Positions 26,838 through 36,709 of a DNA stretch of 55,536 bases are shown in pieces. The notes under the pieces were generated by a model. The model was not told the origin of the DNA and ran no database searches. It was given only the letters and a program-made list of their open reading frames with translations. The DNA lies in the NCBI GenBank assembly GCA_026397725.1, contig JAPLUI010000303.1:1-55536 (forward strand), read 5' to 3'. The stretch comes from Verrucomicrobiota bacterium (lineage in GTDB: Bacteria > Verrucomicrobiota > Verrucomicrobiia > Verrucomicrobiales > Akkermansiaceae). The first letter of the stretch is position 1, and every line of letters begins with the position of its first letter. A program made the translations under genes and the position numbers.

Positions 26838-29800
26838 ATGAAATCCATTGCCAGAATCTCTTCCATCATCACCCTGTTGGCGGGTGTCGGCACGGCATCG
26901 CCCGCTTTCGAGAGCACCTACTACAAGGACTGGCCGCTCTTCAGCACCTATGCCAGGGAAACCGAGAGGACCCAACCCATCGAGCACTTCGGGCCGGTCG
27001 GCATTGGCATTGAACTGCTGCTGCCACCCTTCCAGATGAAACTCAGCCGCATCGACAAGGGTTCCCCTGCGGAGGCCACCGGCAAGCTCAAGGTCGGACA
27101 GATGATCGAGGCCATCAACGGACAAACCCTCAAGGACATCGACCCGCGCATCATCCTCGGTGGCATCATCACCAAGGCCGAAGCCACCGACGGGTTGGTG
27201 AGATTCATGGTCAAGGACAAGCCGGAGGCGAAGGCGGAGGAAGTCGTCGTGAACATTCCGGTGCTGGGCGCCTACAGCAAGACCTGGCCCTTGAACTGCC
27301 CGAAGTCGGACAAGATCGTGCGTGGTGAGGCGGATTTCCTGGCAAGGAGTCGCATGAACCATGCCAACGGCATTGAAGGCCTAGGGCTGCTCTTCATGCT
27401 CTCGACCGGCGAGGAGAAGGACCTGGATGTCGCCCGCCGCTGGGTCAGGGAAATGGTGGAGAAACACAAGAACGTCGAAACCATCGAGACCTACCCGTGG
27501 TATGCAGGTTATGGCGGCATCGGGCTCTGCGAGTATTACCTGCGCACCGGCGACGCGTCGATCATTCCCTTGATCGAGCTGAACGCCGATTACCTCAAAC
27601 GCAACATGTATAATGGCGGCTGGAACCAAAGGGGCGGTGTGAATTTCGGTTATGGTCACCTCAACGCGGCCGGCGTGCCTTCCACAACCTTTCTGTTATT
27701 GGCCAAGGAGTGCGGTGCGAAAGTGGACGAATACACGCTGCAGACTTCATTGAAGCACTTCTACCGTTTCGCTGGTCACGGCAACGTGGCCTACGGCGAT
27801 GGATTGCCGGAAACCGGCTTCGTGGACAACGGCAAGACAGGCAAGCTCGCGTTCCAGATGGCGGCGGCGGCGGCTCTCACGCCAGAGGGTGAAAAGTCGG
27901 TCTATGCCAAGGCACGGGACATCAGTGCCTCCAAAAGTTTCTATTCCACCTCGTGGATGTTGCACGGGCACACCGGCGGCGGCATCGGGGAGATCTGGCG
28001 CAGCGGCGCCATGGGGCTCATGCATGACAAAAAACCGCTCCAATACCGCGAGTTCATGGATGGCCGTCAATGGTTCTACGAGCTGTCGCGGCGCTTCGAC
28101 GGTTCCATGGGCATCGTCGGTGCCACTATCGGAGGCGGATCTCAGTACGACGACCCGGGCAGTTGGGGCATCGGGCTGGCCTTGAGCTACACGATACCCC
28201 GCAAGACGCTTCGCATCACCGGTGCGCCTGCAGCAAAGTTTTCCAAATCCTACCAGCTTCCCAAACGCCCTTGGGGCACCGAAGCCGACGAAGCGTTCTA
28301 CTCCCTCGTTTCCACGGCGGGCCCGGACAGCAAGATTCCGGACTGGGATCAGGAGAAACTGAATACGGATTCCGGGGCCTCGATCGTGCGGCGCCTCGAT
28401 GCGGCCGATGTCGCCGACGAGGTATTGCTGAGATACGCGCGTCATCCGGATCAGGGAGTGCGACAGATTGCGGCGAATGCCATTGGCAGGAGATCCGGCG
28501 ACGAACTGATCCTGCAACTGCTCCGGGACAAGGATCCCCGCGTGCGCCACGCGGGATGCATGGCCATCGACACCCGGACCGCTCCCAAGGCCAAGGATGA
28601 ACCGCCGCAGGCCGCGCTCCTAACAGATGAAATGGCGCGGCTTCTGATCGGAATGGTCAACGATCCCGCTGAATCATGGTGGGTGGTCGAGAGCGAGTTG
28701 AACCTCCTCGGCATGGCCAAGCCAGATTTGTTGGCGCCTCATCTGGACCGGCTTTGCTTCTGGCTGGAACATGAGGACTGGTGGTTGCGCAAGGCCGCCC
28801 TCACCGCCGTGCGCGGACTGGCCGGTGACGAGCGGTTCTATCAGAAATTGCTGCCGCTCATCGGAAAAGTGGCCGCCGAAAACCGGAGCAATGTCATGTC
28901 CTGGACCTTGCAGGATATAGGTAACCGCCTGAGCGGTGCGTCCCCGGCGGTGCAGGCCTTGGCGGCAAAGTCATTCGCGCAAGGTTACGAGCGGTTCCCG
29001 GCCAAGCTGGAGGCTCCCGGCGGCCTGGATCTCACGAATGCCGAGGAGTTCCTGGCGGATGTTCTCGCTTCCACCCTCGCCAAGCAACCGGATGGTCTCG
29101 ACCTGCTGCTCCAGCTTGCCGCCAAACGTTATCCCGACATAACACTGCCGCACAAGGATCTCTTCCTGAATGCCGATCTCTCGAAGTTTGGGCCGGAGTT
29201 GAAGAAGAAGGTCTTCTCGATTGTGCGCGACCAGTTGATCCCGGAGTATGTTGCTGGCAACTTCGCCCCGCTGTTAGGCGAAGTCCGGTCCGCGCCGGTG
29301 GTGGCGGACCCCAAGCAGCAGGGCAAAGTAGAGGAACTGGTCGCGCTCTATGACAAGATGGAGGTGAACGATTACGATTGGAAACCCTTCGGCCCGGCAT
29401 GGGACAGCATGCACTGGGACTACTTCAGCTTCGATCCGCCCGAAACCATGCCATGGGATCCGGGAGTGACTCGCTATCGCAAGGTGACCTATCCGGCCGG
29501 CATGGAAAACTGGTTTGCCACCGACTTTGACGCCAAGAAGGCGGGCTGGCAGAACGGCCTGCAACCGTTCGGACAGGAAAACGGCAAGCTGCGCACGGAG
29601 CCCAAACCCTATTTCGACCAGTTGCATGGTCGCCCGCCCAGCCAGCAATCCCCCTGCACCTTTGATTATTGCCGCTGCTGCGAGCCGATGAAAACATTCT
29701 GGGACAAGGAGGTCCTGCTGATCCGCGGCGCCTTCGACATCCCGCCACTCAAACAAGGCCACCGTTACCGGCTCGTGGTCGGCGGTTTGTCCCACATGAA

Positions 29801-30482
29801 CAACGGCGATGGCGTCCGGGTCTATGTCAACGGCAAGCAGGTCCTCGAGCGGGAGCGCGAATTCAAGAAGTGGGAAGGCGGGCATCCCATCTGCTACTAC
29901 ATCAATCAGGAACGCCTGGCGGAGTTTCAAAGCGGCAAGGTGACGATCGCCGCCACCGGTTTCATGCACATCCATTTGCGCAGCAAGAACAAAGCCAATT
30001 TCATGGGCCTCTGGTTCGAGGAAATGAAGATGCCGCCATTGGATGAGGCGATGGTGAGGAAAGCCTCTGCGTCAAAGCCACTGCTCTCGGCGGATTGGCA
30101 GGCCTTGCAGGACCCTAACCGAAACAGCGAAAACCCCGAGGCCGGGAAATTCCAGTGGGACGGGAAATTCGTCGCCAACCCTGCTCTCTCGGGCCGGTGG
30201 CAAACCGTGGCGGTCGTGCCTTCCATCGAGGCTTTCGATCCCGTCAAACCCGTGGATGCCGGCCGCGCGCCATTCAAGGAAATCGATTTCAACAAGGATG
30301 GAAAGACCAACAGCCCTCTTCACTACTGGAGCGGGGATACGCTGATCGACATGGAAAAACTCCAAGCTTTGAGAATAATAGCCAAAGGAGATCACATCTT
30401 CATCGAGTCCGGTGGTTTCAATGGAAGAAATCCCGTCGGCTGGAAACCGCAGATCATCGTGATGAAGAAATCGCAAAACTGA
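26838..30482 (+). CDS. PDZ / alpha-toroid / HEAT-repeat secreted protein (DUF6288-like)
   Basis: A 1214-residue protein; the ATG at 26838 starts a signal peptide (ISSIITLLAGVGTASPAFES). Residues about 50-140 form a PDZ-like domain (GPVGIGIELLLPPFQMKLS, KGSPAEATGKLKVGQMIEAING). Residues about 165-480 are a helical region with GYGGIGLCEYYLRTG and GGWNQRGGVNFGYGHLN, an alpha/alpha-toroid pattern reminiscent of squalene-hopene or terpenoid-cyclase folds and matching DUF6288 as I remember it. HEAT-like repeats follow (about 520-800, for example EVLLRYARHPDQGVRQIAANA). The C-terminal third includes two beta-sandwich segments with VRVYVNGKQVLERE. No catalytic residues can be named. It sits between the SGNH giant and the GH2 enzyme, so a glycan-related role is likely but unproven. 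Confidence 0.65.
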   Translation: MKSIARISSIITLLAGVGTASPAFESTYYKDWPLFSTYARETERTQPIEHFGPVGIGIELLLPPFQMKLSRIDKGSPAEATGKLKVGQMIEAINGQTLKDIDPRIILGGIITKAEATDGLVRFMVKDKPEAKAEEVVVNIPVLGAYSKTWPLNCPKSDKIVRGEADFLARSRMNHANGIEGLGLLFMLSTGEEKDLDVARRWVREMVEKHKNVETIETYPWYAGYGGIGLCEYYLRTGDASIIPLIELNADYLKRNMYNGGWNQRGGVNFGYGHLNAAGVPSTTFLLLAKECGAKVDEYTLQTSLKHFYRFAGHGNVAYGDGLPETGFVDNGKTGKLAFQMAAAAALTPEGEKSVYAKARDISASKSFYSTSWMLHGHTGGGIGEIWRSGAMGLMHDKKPLQYREFMDGRQWFYELSRRFDGSMGIVGATIGGGSQYDDPGSWGIGLALSYTIPRKTLRITGAPAAKFSKSYQLPKRPWGTEADEAFYSLVSTAGPDSKIPDWDQEKLNTDSGASIVRRLDAADVADEVLLRYARHPDQGVRQIAANAIGRRSGDELILQLLRDKDPRVRHAGCMAIDTRTAPKAKDEPPQAALLTDEMARLLIGMVNDPAESWWVVESELNLLGMAKPDLLAPHLDRLCFWLEHEDWWLRKAALTAVRGLAGDERFYQKLLPLIGKVAAENRSNVMSWTLQDIGNRLSGASPAVQALAAKSFAQGYERFPAKLEAPGGLDLTNAEEFLADVLASTLAKQPDGLDLLLQLAAKRYPDITLPHKDLFLNADLSKFGPELKKKVFSIVRDQLIPEYVAGNFAPLLGEVRSAPVVADPKQQGKVEELVALYDKMEVNDYDWKPFGPAWDSMHWDYFSFDPPETMPWDPGVTRYRKVTYPAGMENWFATDFDAKKAGWQNGLQPFGQENGKLRTEPKPYFDQLHGRPPSQQSPCTFDYCRCCEPMKTFWDKEVLLIRGAFDIPPLKQGHRYRLVVGGLSHMNNGDGVRVYVNGKQVLEREREFKKWEGGHPICYYINQERLAEFQSGKVTIAATGFMHIHLRSKNKANFMGLWFEEMKMPPLDEAMVRKASASKPLLSADWQALQDPNRNSENPEAGKFQWDGKFVANPALSGRWQTVAVVPSIEAFDPVKPVDAGRAPFKEIDFNKDGKTNSPLHYWSGDTLIDMEKLQALRIIAKGDHIFIESGGFNGRNPVGWKPQIIVMKKSQN

Positions 30483-30507
30483 AGCCTACCATTCAAGGAC
30501 ACCCCCT

Positions 30508-30627
30508 ATGGTAAAGCATGCAATAGGAACGCTCGCCGCTTTACTACTGGCTCTATCGTCCGCTCTGAAGGCTGATAACCAGGCCACTTTCCCTTACAGA
30601 AGAATGAAACCGTCGAATGGTGTGTGA
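30508..30627 (+). pseudogene. Signal-peptide stub of a lost secreted protein
   Basis: A 39-residue open frame begins with a good signal peptide (MVKHAIGTLAALLLALSS, cleavage near LKAD) and stops after 18 more residues. It directly follows the toroid-protein gene and precedes the GH2 gene by 33 bases. A neighbouring frame remains open from here into the GH2 start. The best reading is the 5' end of a gene whose body was deleted. A genuine short secreted peptide is less likely. Confidence 0.45.
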
Positions 30628-30660
30628 ACTTCGCCGTGGTAAATCCAATTGAGTCAGCGT

Positions 30661-33576
30661 ATGAGAAAGAACAACGTGATGAATAGAAAAACAGGGTTTG
30701 GTGCGGTATGCATGTTGGCCATTCCCCTGCTGGTTTCTGCCGGCCAATTAGCTTTGGCGGATGAGGCAAGCACGCTTTCGCTGGCAGGGACCTGGAAGTT
30801 CCGCCTTGATGCCGGGGATGTTGGAGTTAAGGAAAAGTGGTTCGCCCAAATGTTCGATGACACCGTGCAACTGCCCGGCACCACCGACGAGAACCACAAG
30901 GGCATCAGGAAGGACGAGCAGGCCATCGACCGGCTCTCGCGGGTGTGGTATTGGAAAGGCCCGGCCTGGTACCAGCGCGAGGTGACGATTCCCGACGCCT
31001 GGAGAGGCAAGCGCGTCACCTTGTTGTTAGAGCGGACCAAGCATGCCCGGACGTGGGTGGATGAAACGTTTTGCGGCGGCGAGGACACGCTCAGCGCCCC
31101 TCAATTATTTGACGTGACTGCGGCAATGACGCCCGGCCAACACACGATCACCATTGTGGTCGACAATGCCAAACTGCCGCCGGTGGGTCCGGCCCATGCG
31201 GTGGACGAACGGACGCAAACGAACTGGAACGGCATCATCGGCAGGATGGAACTCCGTGCAACCGACCCGGTGTGGTTCGATGACGTGCAGGTCTATCCGA
31301 ATGCCGTGAAGAAACAGGCGCGTGTTCGCGCGGTGATTGGGAATCTAACCGGCAAGGCGGTTGCGGGCCGGATCACGGTCGCGTGCGCAAGTTACAATGT
31401 CGCCAAGCCGGCCGCCTTCAGAACGCAATCGGTTGACCTCACGGCGGCGGAGAAAGAAAACATCGTTGAATTCACTTATGATCCGGGTGAGGACGTTCAG
31501 CTTTGGGATGAGTTTCAGCCGGCCATGCTGCGCCTGAGTCTGAAACTCGAAGTCACTGCCGGCGGCGGGAAGTGTGGAGATGACCGTTCTGTCAATTTCG
31601 GCATGCGTGATTTCAAGCGGGAGGGGGGCCGCCTCACCATCAACGGTCGGACGGTCTTCCTGCGGGGCCGGGTCGATTCCGCCAATTTCCCCCTGACCGG
31701 TTATCCGCCAATGGACAAGGCCGGCTGGCGGCGTATTTTGTCGATCAGCAAAGCATGGGGCCTCAACCACTTCCGTTTCCATTCCTGGTGTCCGCCGGAA
31801 GCGGCATTCGAGGCGGCCGACGAGCTGGGCGTCTATTTCCAGGCGGAACTCCCGAACAAGCGCGACGCATTCGATGCCCCCAACAGCAAGGAGGCCGCTG
31901 TCCACAACATCGACTGGCTCGAGGTGGAAAGCACCTTGACGAAAAAATCGCTTCACGAATACGCCACGCGCGAGGGCGAGCTGATCTTCAAACATTTCGG
32001 CAATCATCCGTCGTTCGTCATGTTCACCCTCGGCAACGAGCTGGGCCGCAGCCCGGCCATGTTCGAGCTGCTTGCCTACTTTAAGAAGACCGATCCGCGC
32101 CACCTCCAGTCGGAGGGCACCGGCAACGAGCACTGGGATCCCAGCTTTGCCGAAGGTGATGATTTCTGGGTGACCAGCAAGACCAGCAAGACACTGCCGG
32201 TGCGCGGATCGTTCTTCACCATGGATTTTCCCAACCCGCATATCGAGAGTTTTCCTCCGTCGACCATGGTCGATTTCAGCAAGTCGATTGAGGGAGTTCC
32301 GGCTCCGGTGATTGGCCATGAGACCGGGCAGTTCCAGGTCTATCCGGATTTTCGCGAGCTTTCCAAATATACCGGCGTGCTCAAGGCTCGCAACATGGAG
32401 GTTTTCCGCGAACGGCTCAAGGCGGCGGGCATGCTCGACCAGGCGCACGACTTCGTGCGGGCCTCGGGCGCGCTGTCGGCCATCTGCTACCGCGAGGATA
32501 TCGAGGCGGCCTTGCGGACACCCGGCATGGCTGGCATTCAACTGCTCGACATCCAGGACTTCCCGGGGCAAGGCACGGCGCTGGTCGGCATGCTCAACGT
32601 GTTCATGGAATCTAAGGACCTCATCGAACCCGGGGCCTGGCGCCAGTTCTGCTGCGAGACGGTGCCGCTGCTGCGCATGCCGAAATACACCTGGACCACT
32701 GCTGAGACATTTACCGGACGCGTGCAGATCGCCCACTACGGGGCCGCCGATATTCCCGATGCGCAGGTCACCGCGACCGTCACCGATAGCAAGGGCGGCT
32801 CGGTGGCCCGCAGCACATTTCCAGCGGCTACCCTCAAGCAGGGTGGACTCACCGCAGTCGGTGATTATTCCCTGCCGCTGGCCGATATCGTCGCGCCGCA
32901 GAAGCTCACCATCACCATCGCCATTGAGGGAACCGGGTATCGCAACAGCTATCCGGTCTGGGTCTATCCGCCGAAGGTTGACACAACTGTGCCGAATGGC
33001 GTCATGCTAACAGAAAGTTATCTGGCGGAATCGACCCAAAAGCATCTCGCAGCCGGCGGCAAGGTTCTTTTGTTGCCGAAGCTGGACCAACTGCCCCACA
33101 GCATCGAGGGCGGGTTCCAGTGCGATTTCTGGTCCCCGATGTTTGTCGAGGCGGCCAAAAAGCAGGGGGGCAAGGTGCCGCCGGGAACATTGGGAATCCT
33201 CTGTGACCCCAACTCGCCGGCGCTCGCGGAATTCCCCACCGAGTTCCACAGCAACTGGCAGTGGTGGCAATTGGTAAAGAACGCGCGGCCGATCATGTTC
33301 GATGAGACCCCAACGACCTATCGCCCGCTGGTCCAGGTGATCGATAATTTCGTAAGCAACCACAAGCTCGGCCTGCTCGCGGAAACCAAGGCCGGCAAGG
33401 GCGGGATGCTCATCTGCGCGATCGACCTGCTAGGCCAGCAGGACAAACCCGAGGCGCGGCAACTGCTGCACAGCCTGCTGCGTTATGTCGCCTCCCCGGC
33501 CTTCGCGCCCAAGGCGGAACTGGACGCGGGGCTGCTGAGGAAACTGCTGCCGGGCGAAATACCAGGAAAGCCATGA
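30661..33576 (+). CDS. GH2-family glycoside hydrolase (beta-galactosidase/glucuronidase-like)
   Basis: A 971-residue protein from the ATG at 30661; TTG at 30649 and ATG at 30679 are alternatives, and the signal peptide (VCMLAIPLLVSAGQLALA) is included in all. Residues about 30-190 are the sugar-binding jelly roll (LSLAGTWKFRLDAGD, VWYWKGPAWYQREVTIP), followed by the immunoglobulin-like domain and the TIM barrel (GRLTINGRTVFLRGRVD, GLNHFRFHSWCPPEAAFEAA). The acid/base is Glu460 in FTLGNELGR, and the likely nucleophile is Glu554 in VIGHETGQ. A C-terminal extension of some 250 residues is unassigned. The enzyme is exported and would remove a non-reducing terminal sugar; the sugar specificity cannot be told. 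Its stop codon overlaps the start of the next relic (ATGA). Confidence 0.9.
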   Translation: MRKNNVMNRKTGFGAVCMLAIPLLVSAGQLALADEASTLSLAGTWKFRLDAGDVGVKEKWFAQMFDDTVQLPGTTDENHKGIRKDEQAIDRLSRVWYWKGPAWYQREVTIPDAWRGKRVTLLLERTKHARTWVDETFCGGEDTLSAPQLFDVTAAMTPGQHTITIVVDNAKLPPVGPAHAVDERTQTNWNGIIGRMELRATDPVWFDDVQVYPNAVKKQARVRAVIGNLTGKAVAGRITVACASYNVAKPAAFRTQSVDLTAAEKENIVEFTYDPGEDVQLWDEFQPAMLRLSLKLEVTAGGGKCGDDRSVNFGMRDFKREGGRLTINGRTVFLRGRVDSANFPLTGYPPMDKAGWRRILSISKAWGLNHFRFHSWCPPEAAFEAADELGVYFQAELPNKRDAFDAPNSKEAAVHNIDWLEVESTLTKKSLHEYATREGELIFKHFGNHPSFVMFTLGNELGRSPAMFELLAYFKKTDPRHLQSEGTGNEHWDPSFAEGDDFWVTSKTSKTLPVRGSFFTMDFPNPHIESFPPSTMVDFSKSIEGVPAPVIGHETGQFQVYPDFRELSKYTGVLKARNMEVFRERLKAAGMLDQAHDFVRASGALSAICYREDIEAALRTPGMAGIQLLDIQDFPGQGTALVGMLNVFMESKDLIEPGAWRQFCCETVPLLRMPKYTWTTAETFTGRVQIAHYGAADIPDAQVTATVTDSKGGSVARSTFPAATLKQGGLTAVGDYSLPLADIVAPQKLTITIAIEGTGYRNSYPVWVYPPKVDTTVPNGVMLTESYLAESTQKHLAAGGKVLLLPKLDQLPHSIEGGFQCDFWSPMFVEAAKKQGGKVPPGTLGILCDPNSPALAEFPTEFHSNWQWWQLVKNARPIMFDETPTTYRPLVQVIDNFVSNHKLGLLAETKAGKGGMLICAIDLLGQQDKPEARQLLHSLLRYVASPAFAPKAELDAGLLRKLLPGEIPGKP

Positions 33577-33774
33577 AGATGTTTTTCGCACTATTCCCGG
33601 CGCGACCATGGCGCTGGCGTGCGGCCGGCACGTTCACCCTTGGTTCGTACAGCCAATTTCAGTTACGGTTGGAACGGCCTGGACTTGAAGTTCAATCCGC
33701 CCGGGGGGCGCTATGGCTTGTGCCTTCACGAGATCGAACTGCGCTACTTTAATCACGATTCCAAACACCCTTAA
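33573..33774 (+). pseudogene. Decayed gene: start in one frame, conserved tail in another
   Basis: An ATG overlapping the GH2 stop codon opens a 59-codon frame (MKMFFALFPARPWRWRAAG...). From 33655 a different frame gives a more convincing protein tail (GLDLKFNPPGGRYGLCLHE, then IELRYFNH) ending at a TAA at 33772-33774. Together they look like the two ends of one gene joined by an internal deletion and frameshift. The tail resembles the last strands of a secreted beta-domain, but I cannot name the family. Confidence 0.5.
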
Positions 33775-33786
33775 ATAACTCGCACA

Positions 33787-36675
33787 ATGATAACATATTC
33801 ATGGCCAAGAAGGGGCATCACTGCGGCCTTGCTGCTATTACCATTCGCATTATTGGCCGCACAGGAGAAGCCCGCACCCGTACCCGCGATCGAACTCGGC
33901 TCGCCTTTTCGTGACAACGCAATTCTCCAGCGCGAAATGCCGCTGCCCGTTTGGGGCTGGAGCAAGCCGGGAACTTCGGTCACGGTGGAATTCGCCAGAC
34001 AAAAGCAAAGCGCCAAGGCCGGTGCCGATGGCAAATGGATGCTCAAGCTCCAGCCTCTAACAGCCAGCGCCGCACCCGCGGAGATGATCATCAGCGACAG
34101 CGACGGCAAAAAAGTTGTGCTCAACAACATCCTCGTCGGCGAGGTCTGGCATGCCTCCGGCCAGTCCAACATGGAGTGGTTCGCCGGCAAGTCGAATTGC
34201 ATGGCCTTGGCGCAGGATTTGGCAAAGGCGCAGGAAGAAGTGCCGATCCGCGAGTTCCGCACCGACACCGTGTCCGCCCTCTACCCGCAGAAACGCGTGA
34301 CTTCGGAACAAGGTTGGAAAAGCAGCCGCGAGGCAGGCGGATTCTCCGCGCTGGCACTGTCCTTTGCCCACACGCTGCATCAGGAGCTGAAAGTGCCCGT
34401 CGGCATCCTGCTCACCTCGCACAGCAACACCCGCGCCGAGGCCTTCGCACAGCGCGAAGCCTTCGAGAAGGATCCCCGGCTCAAGATCGATGCGGACCTG
34501 ATCCATGACGGCGATGTCACCACGGAACAAGGCCGCGCCGCGTTCGGAAAATTCTATCAGGATCTAGCCAGATGGCAGGAGGCGTCCGCCGGGCTGGGCT
34601 TCCCGGTCGAGACGCCGCTCCCGCGTCCGGGCCTGCCCGGCATCGCCGGCCAGTGGCGCGGTCCCAGCCAGTTTTTCAACGGCAAGATTGCCCCGGTCGT
34701 GCCCTATGCCATTCGCGGCTCGATCTGGTGCCAGGGCGAAAGCAACAACGACGGCGAGGGATCGCTCTACGCGGCGCGCCTCGAAGCCCTTGCCAACGGC
34801 TGGCGCTCGGCCTGGGGCATACCGGACATGTCGTTCTATTTCACCCAGATGCAAGTCTATGGCTCGACCCCCAATCCTAACGAGGTGGGCATGGCCGAAG
34901 TCAGTCAGGCGCAACTTTTGTTTTATAAGAACAACCGCAAGAACACCGGCATGGTGGTGCAGATCGACCACAATCCCGCCGTGCCTGGCAACATTCACTA
35001 CTTTAACAAACTCCACCCCGGCATGCGCCTTGCGCGCTGGGCGCTCGCCCGCGACTACGGCAAGGACATCCCCTACACCGGCCCGATCTACACCGGCTAT
35101 GAGGTCAGGGGTTCCGAGGTGATCGTCTCCTTCGAGAAGGACAGCCTCTTCGGCGGACTGATGGTGGGCAGCAAGGGCGAGGAAAAGGACTTCCTCGAGC
35201 CTGACAAATACGTGGAACCCGCCCGCCCCACGCCTGGCGAAAAGCTCAATCATTTCCGCCTTTGCGGCAAGGACCGCCGCTGGCACGCGGCCGAGGCACG
35301 CATCGCCGGCGATACAGTGGTCGTCACCTCGAAGGAAGTGCCGGATCCCGTCGGCGTGCAATATGCCTATATGAGTGTGCCCCTGCACGCGAATCTCTAC
35401 AACAAGGCCGGCCTGCCTGCCTCGCCCTTCGCGGCGATCGATGGCGAATTGATGTTCCGCGAATCCCAACCCGCGGCACCCGCGCCTGCCACTCCCGCCG
35501 CGCCGCGTCCCTCGCTTTCACTGTCACCGATCTTCCGCGATGGCATCATCCTCCAGCGCGACAAGCCGATCCATGTCTGGGGTTTTGCCAACCCCGGCAC
35601 CCAAGTGACCGTCACGCTCGGCGGTGCCACCGGAACCGCCACCGCCGCCAAGAATGAATTCTGGTCGCTTGAACTTCCCGCCCGCAAGGCCACCACCGAA
35701 CCGATGGAATTGTCTGTGACCGCGGACAACGGCTTGAACGCAATGGTCCGCAACATCCTCATCGGCGATGTCTGGTTCCTCACCGGTTCGTCCCTGCTCA
35801 TTACTGAAAGAGCATGGCACAGCGCCGACCCGGCGGTTCCCGCCCCCGAGGCACTGCCTCTGGTGCGCGAGTTCCTCCGCAAAACAGCCGCCAGCACGAG
35901 TCCGACCCCCAGAAAGCGCTACTTCGAAATCGGCGGCGACCGCAGATTCCGCTCAATCTGGCAGCCCGCCGACCAAACGGCGGCGGAAAACGGCTTCTCC
36001 ACCTTCGCCTATCACTTTGCCAAGACCCTCAACCGCCCCGGCATCCCGCAGGGATTCATCACCATGTCCTCTGGCAGTGGCAACGACCAAACAGCCTCGC
36101 CGCTCTCATGGACCTCTTACGCGGGAATCAAGGACCTCACCCAACCCGCCACCATCAAGGCCCGCATCGATGCCCTGCGGCTGCGCGACTCGGCCTCCGA
36201 TGTCGCCCGCAAAGCGATCACGGAATATGTCGAGGCCGTTAGAAAATGTGCGACGGGCATCATCGCGTTGCAAGAAAGCGGCGGCGGCATGTCAAAAGCC
36301 CCGCCAGAGTTTCCACCCTTTCCGGAACCCGAACGCGCCGGCGGCGTGCCTGCCGACAGCATCCCCACGCTTGCCTACAACTGGTGCGTCAGCCCCTTCA
36401 CCCCGGTGGGCGTGTCCGGCGTGATCTGGGTGCCCGCGCAACCGAACATCGGTCACAACCCATCCGACTACGCCGCCGAATTGGAAATCCACGCCAAGAG
36501 CCTGCAAGGCACCTATGGCCAGGACCAGGTGCCGTTTTTCCATGCCTTGCCCGCCGCCTCGCTTGTTGAAGGCATCACCACCCCCTCGATCCCGGGCGTG
36601 AAAAGCATCACCTTCTCGGAATGGCCCAAGACTCTCAAAGACATGGCCATCGAAATGGCGAAGTTCGCGCAGTGA
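33787..36675 (+). CDS. Tandem SGNH protein, second paralogue
   Basis: A 962-residue secreted protein built like the one at 13.8-16.8 kb: signal peptide (ITAALLLLPFALLAAQEK), beta-domain, SGNH domain 1 with ASGQSNMEW (Ser127) and IWCQGESNND, then a second beta-domain (SLSPIFRDGIILQRDKPIH) and second SGNH-like domain. The second copy has IGDVWFLTGSSLLIT in place of the Gly-Gln-Ser-Asn motif, so it is probably not an esterase. The first 240 or so bases are almost identical to the paralogue, while the rest has diverged, including a shorter domain 1. It is the last intact gene of the glycan block. A sialate O-acetylesterase-like role is inferred for domain 1. Confidence 0.85.
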   Translation: MITYSWPRRGITAALLLLPFALLAAQEKPAPVPAIELGSPFRDNAILQREMPLPVWGWSKPGTSVTVEFARQKQSAKAGADGKWMLKLQPLTASAAPAEMIISDSDGKKVVLNNILVGEVWHASGQSNMEWFAGKSNCMALAQDLAKAQEEVPIREFRTDTVSALYPQKRVTSEQGWKSSREAGGFSALALSFAHTLHQELKVPVGILLTSHSNTRAEAFAQREAFEKDPRLKIDADLIHDGDVTTEQGRAAFGKFYQDLARWQEASAGLGFPVETPLPRPGLPGIAGQWRGPSQFFNGKIAPVVPYAIRGSIWCQGESNNDGEGSLYAARLEALANGWRSAWGIPDMSFYFTQMQVYGSTPNPNEVGMAEVSQAQLLFYKNNRKNTGMVVQIDHNPAVPGNIHYFNKLHPGMRLARWALARDYGKDIPYTGPIYTGYEVRGSEVIVSFEKDSLFGGLMVGSKGEEKDFLEPDKYVEPARPTPGEKLNHFRLCGKDRRWHAAEARIAGDTVVVTSKEVPDPVGVQYAYMSVPLHANLYNKAGLPASPFAAIDGELMFRESQPAAPAPATPAAPRPSLSLSPIFRDGIILQRDKPIHVWGFANPGTQVTVTLGGATGTATAAKNEFWSLELPARKATTEPMELSVTADNGLNAMVRNILIGDVWFLTGSSLLITERAWHSADPAVPAPEALPLVREFLRKTAASTSPTPRKRYFEIGGDRRFRSIWQPADQTAAENGFSTFAYHFAKTLNRPGIPQGFITMSSGSGNDQTASPLSWTSYAGIKDLTQPATIKARIDALRLRDSASDVARKAITEYVEAVRKCATGIIALQESGGGMSKAPPEFPPFPEPERAGGVPADSIPTLAYNWCVSPFTPVGVSGVIWVPAQPNIGHNPSDYAAELEIHAKSLQGTYGQDQVPFFHALPAASLVEGITTPSIPGVKSITFSEWPKTLKDMAIEMAKFAQ

Positions 36676-36709
36676 TCCCTCGAAGCAACAACTTAACCCT
36701 GGATACGGC

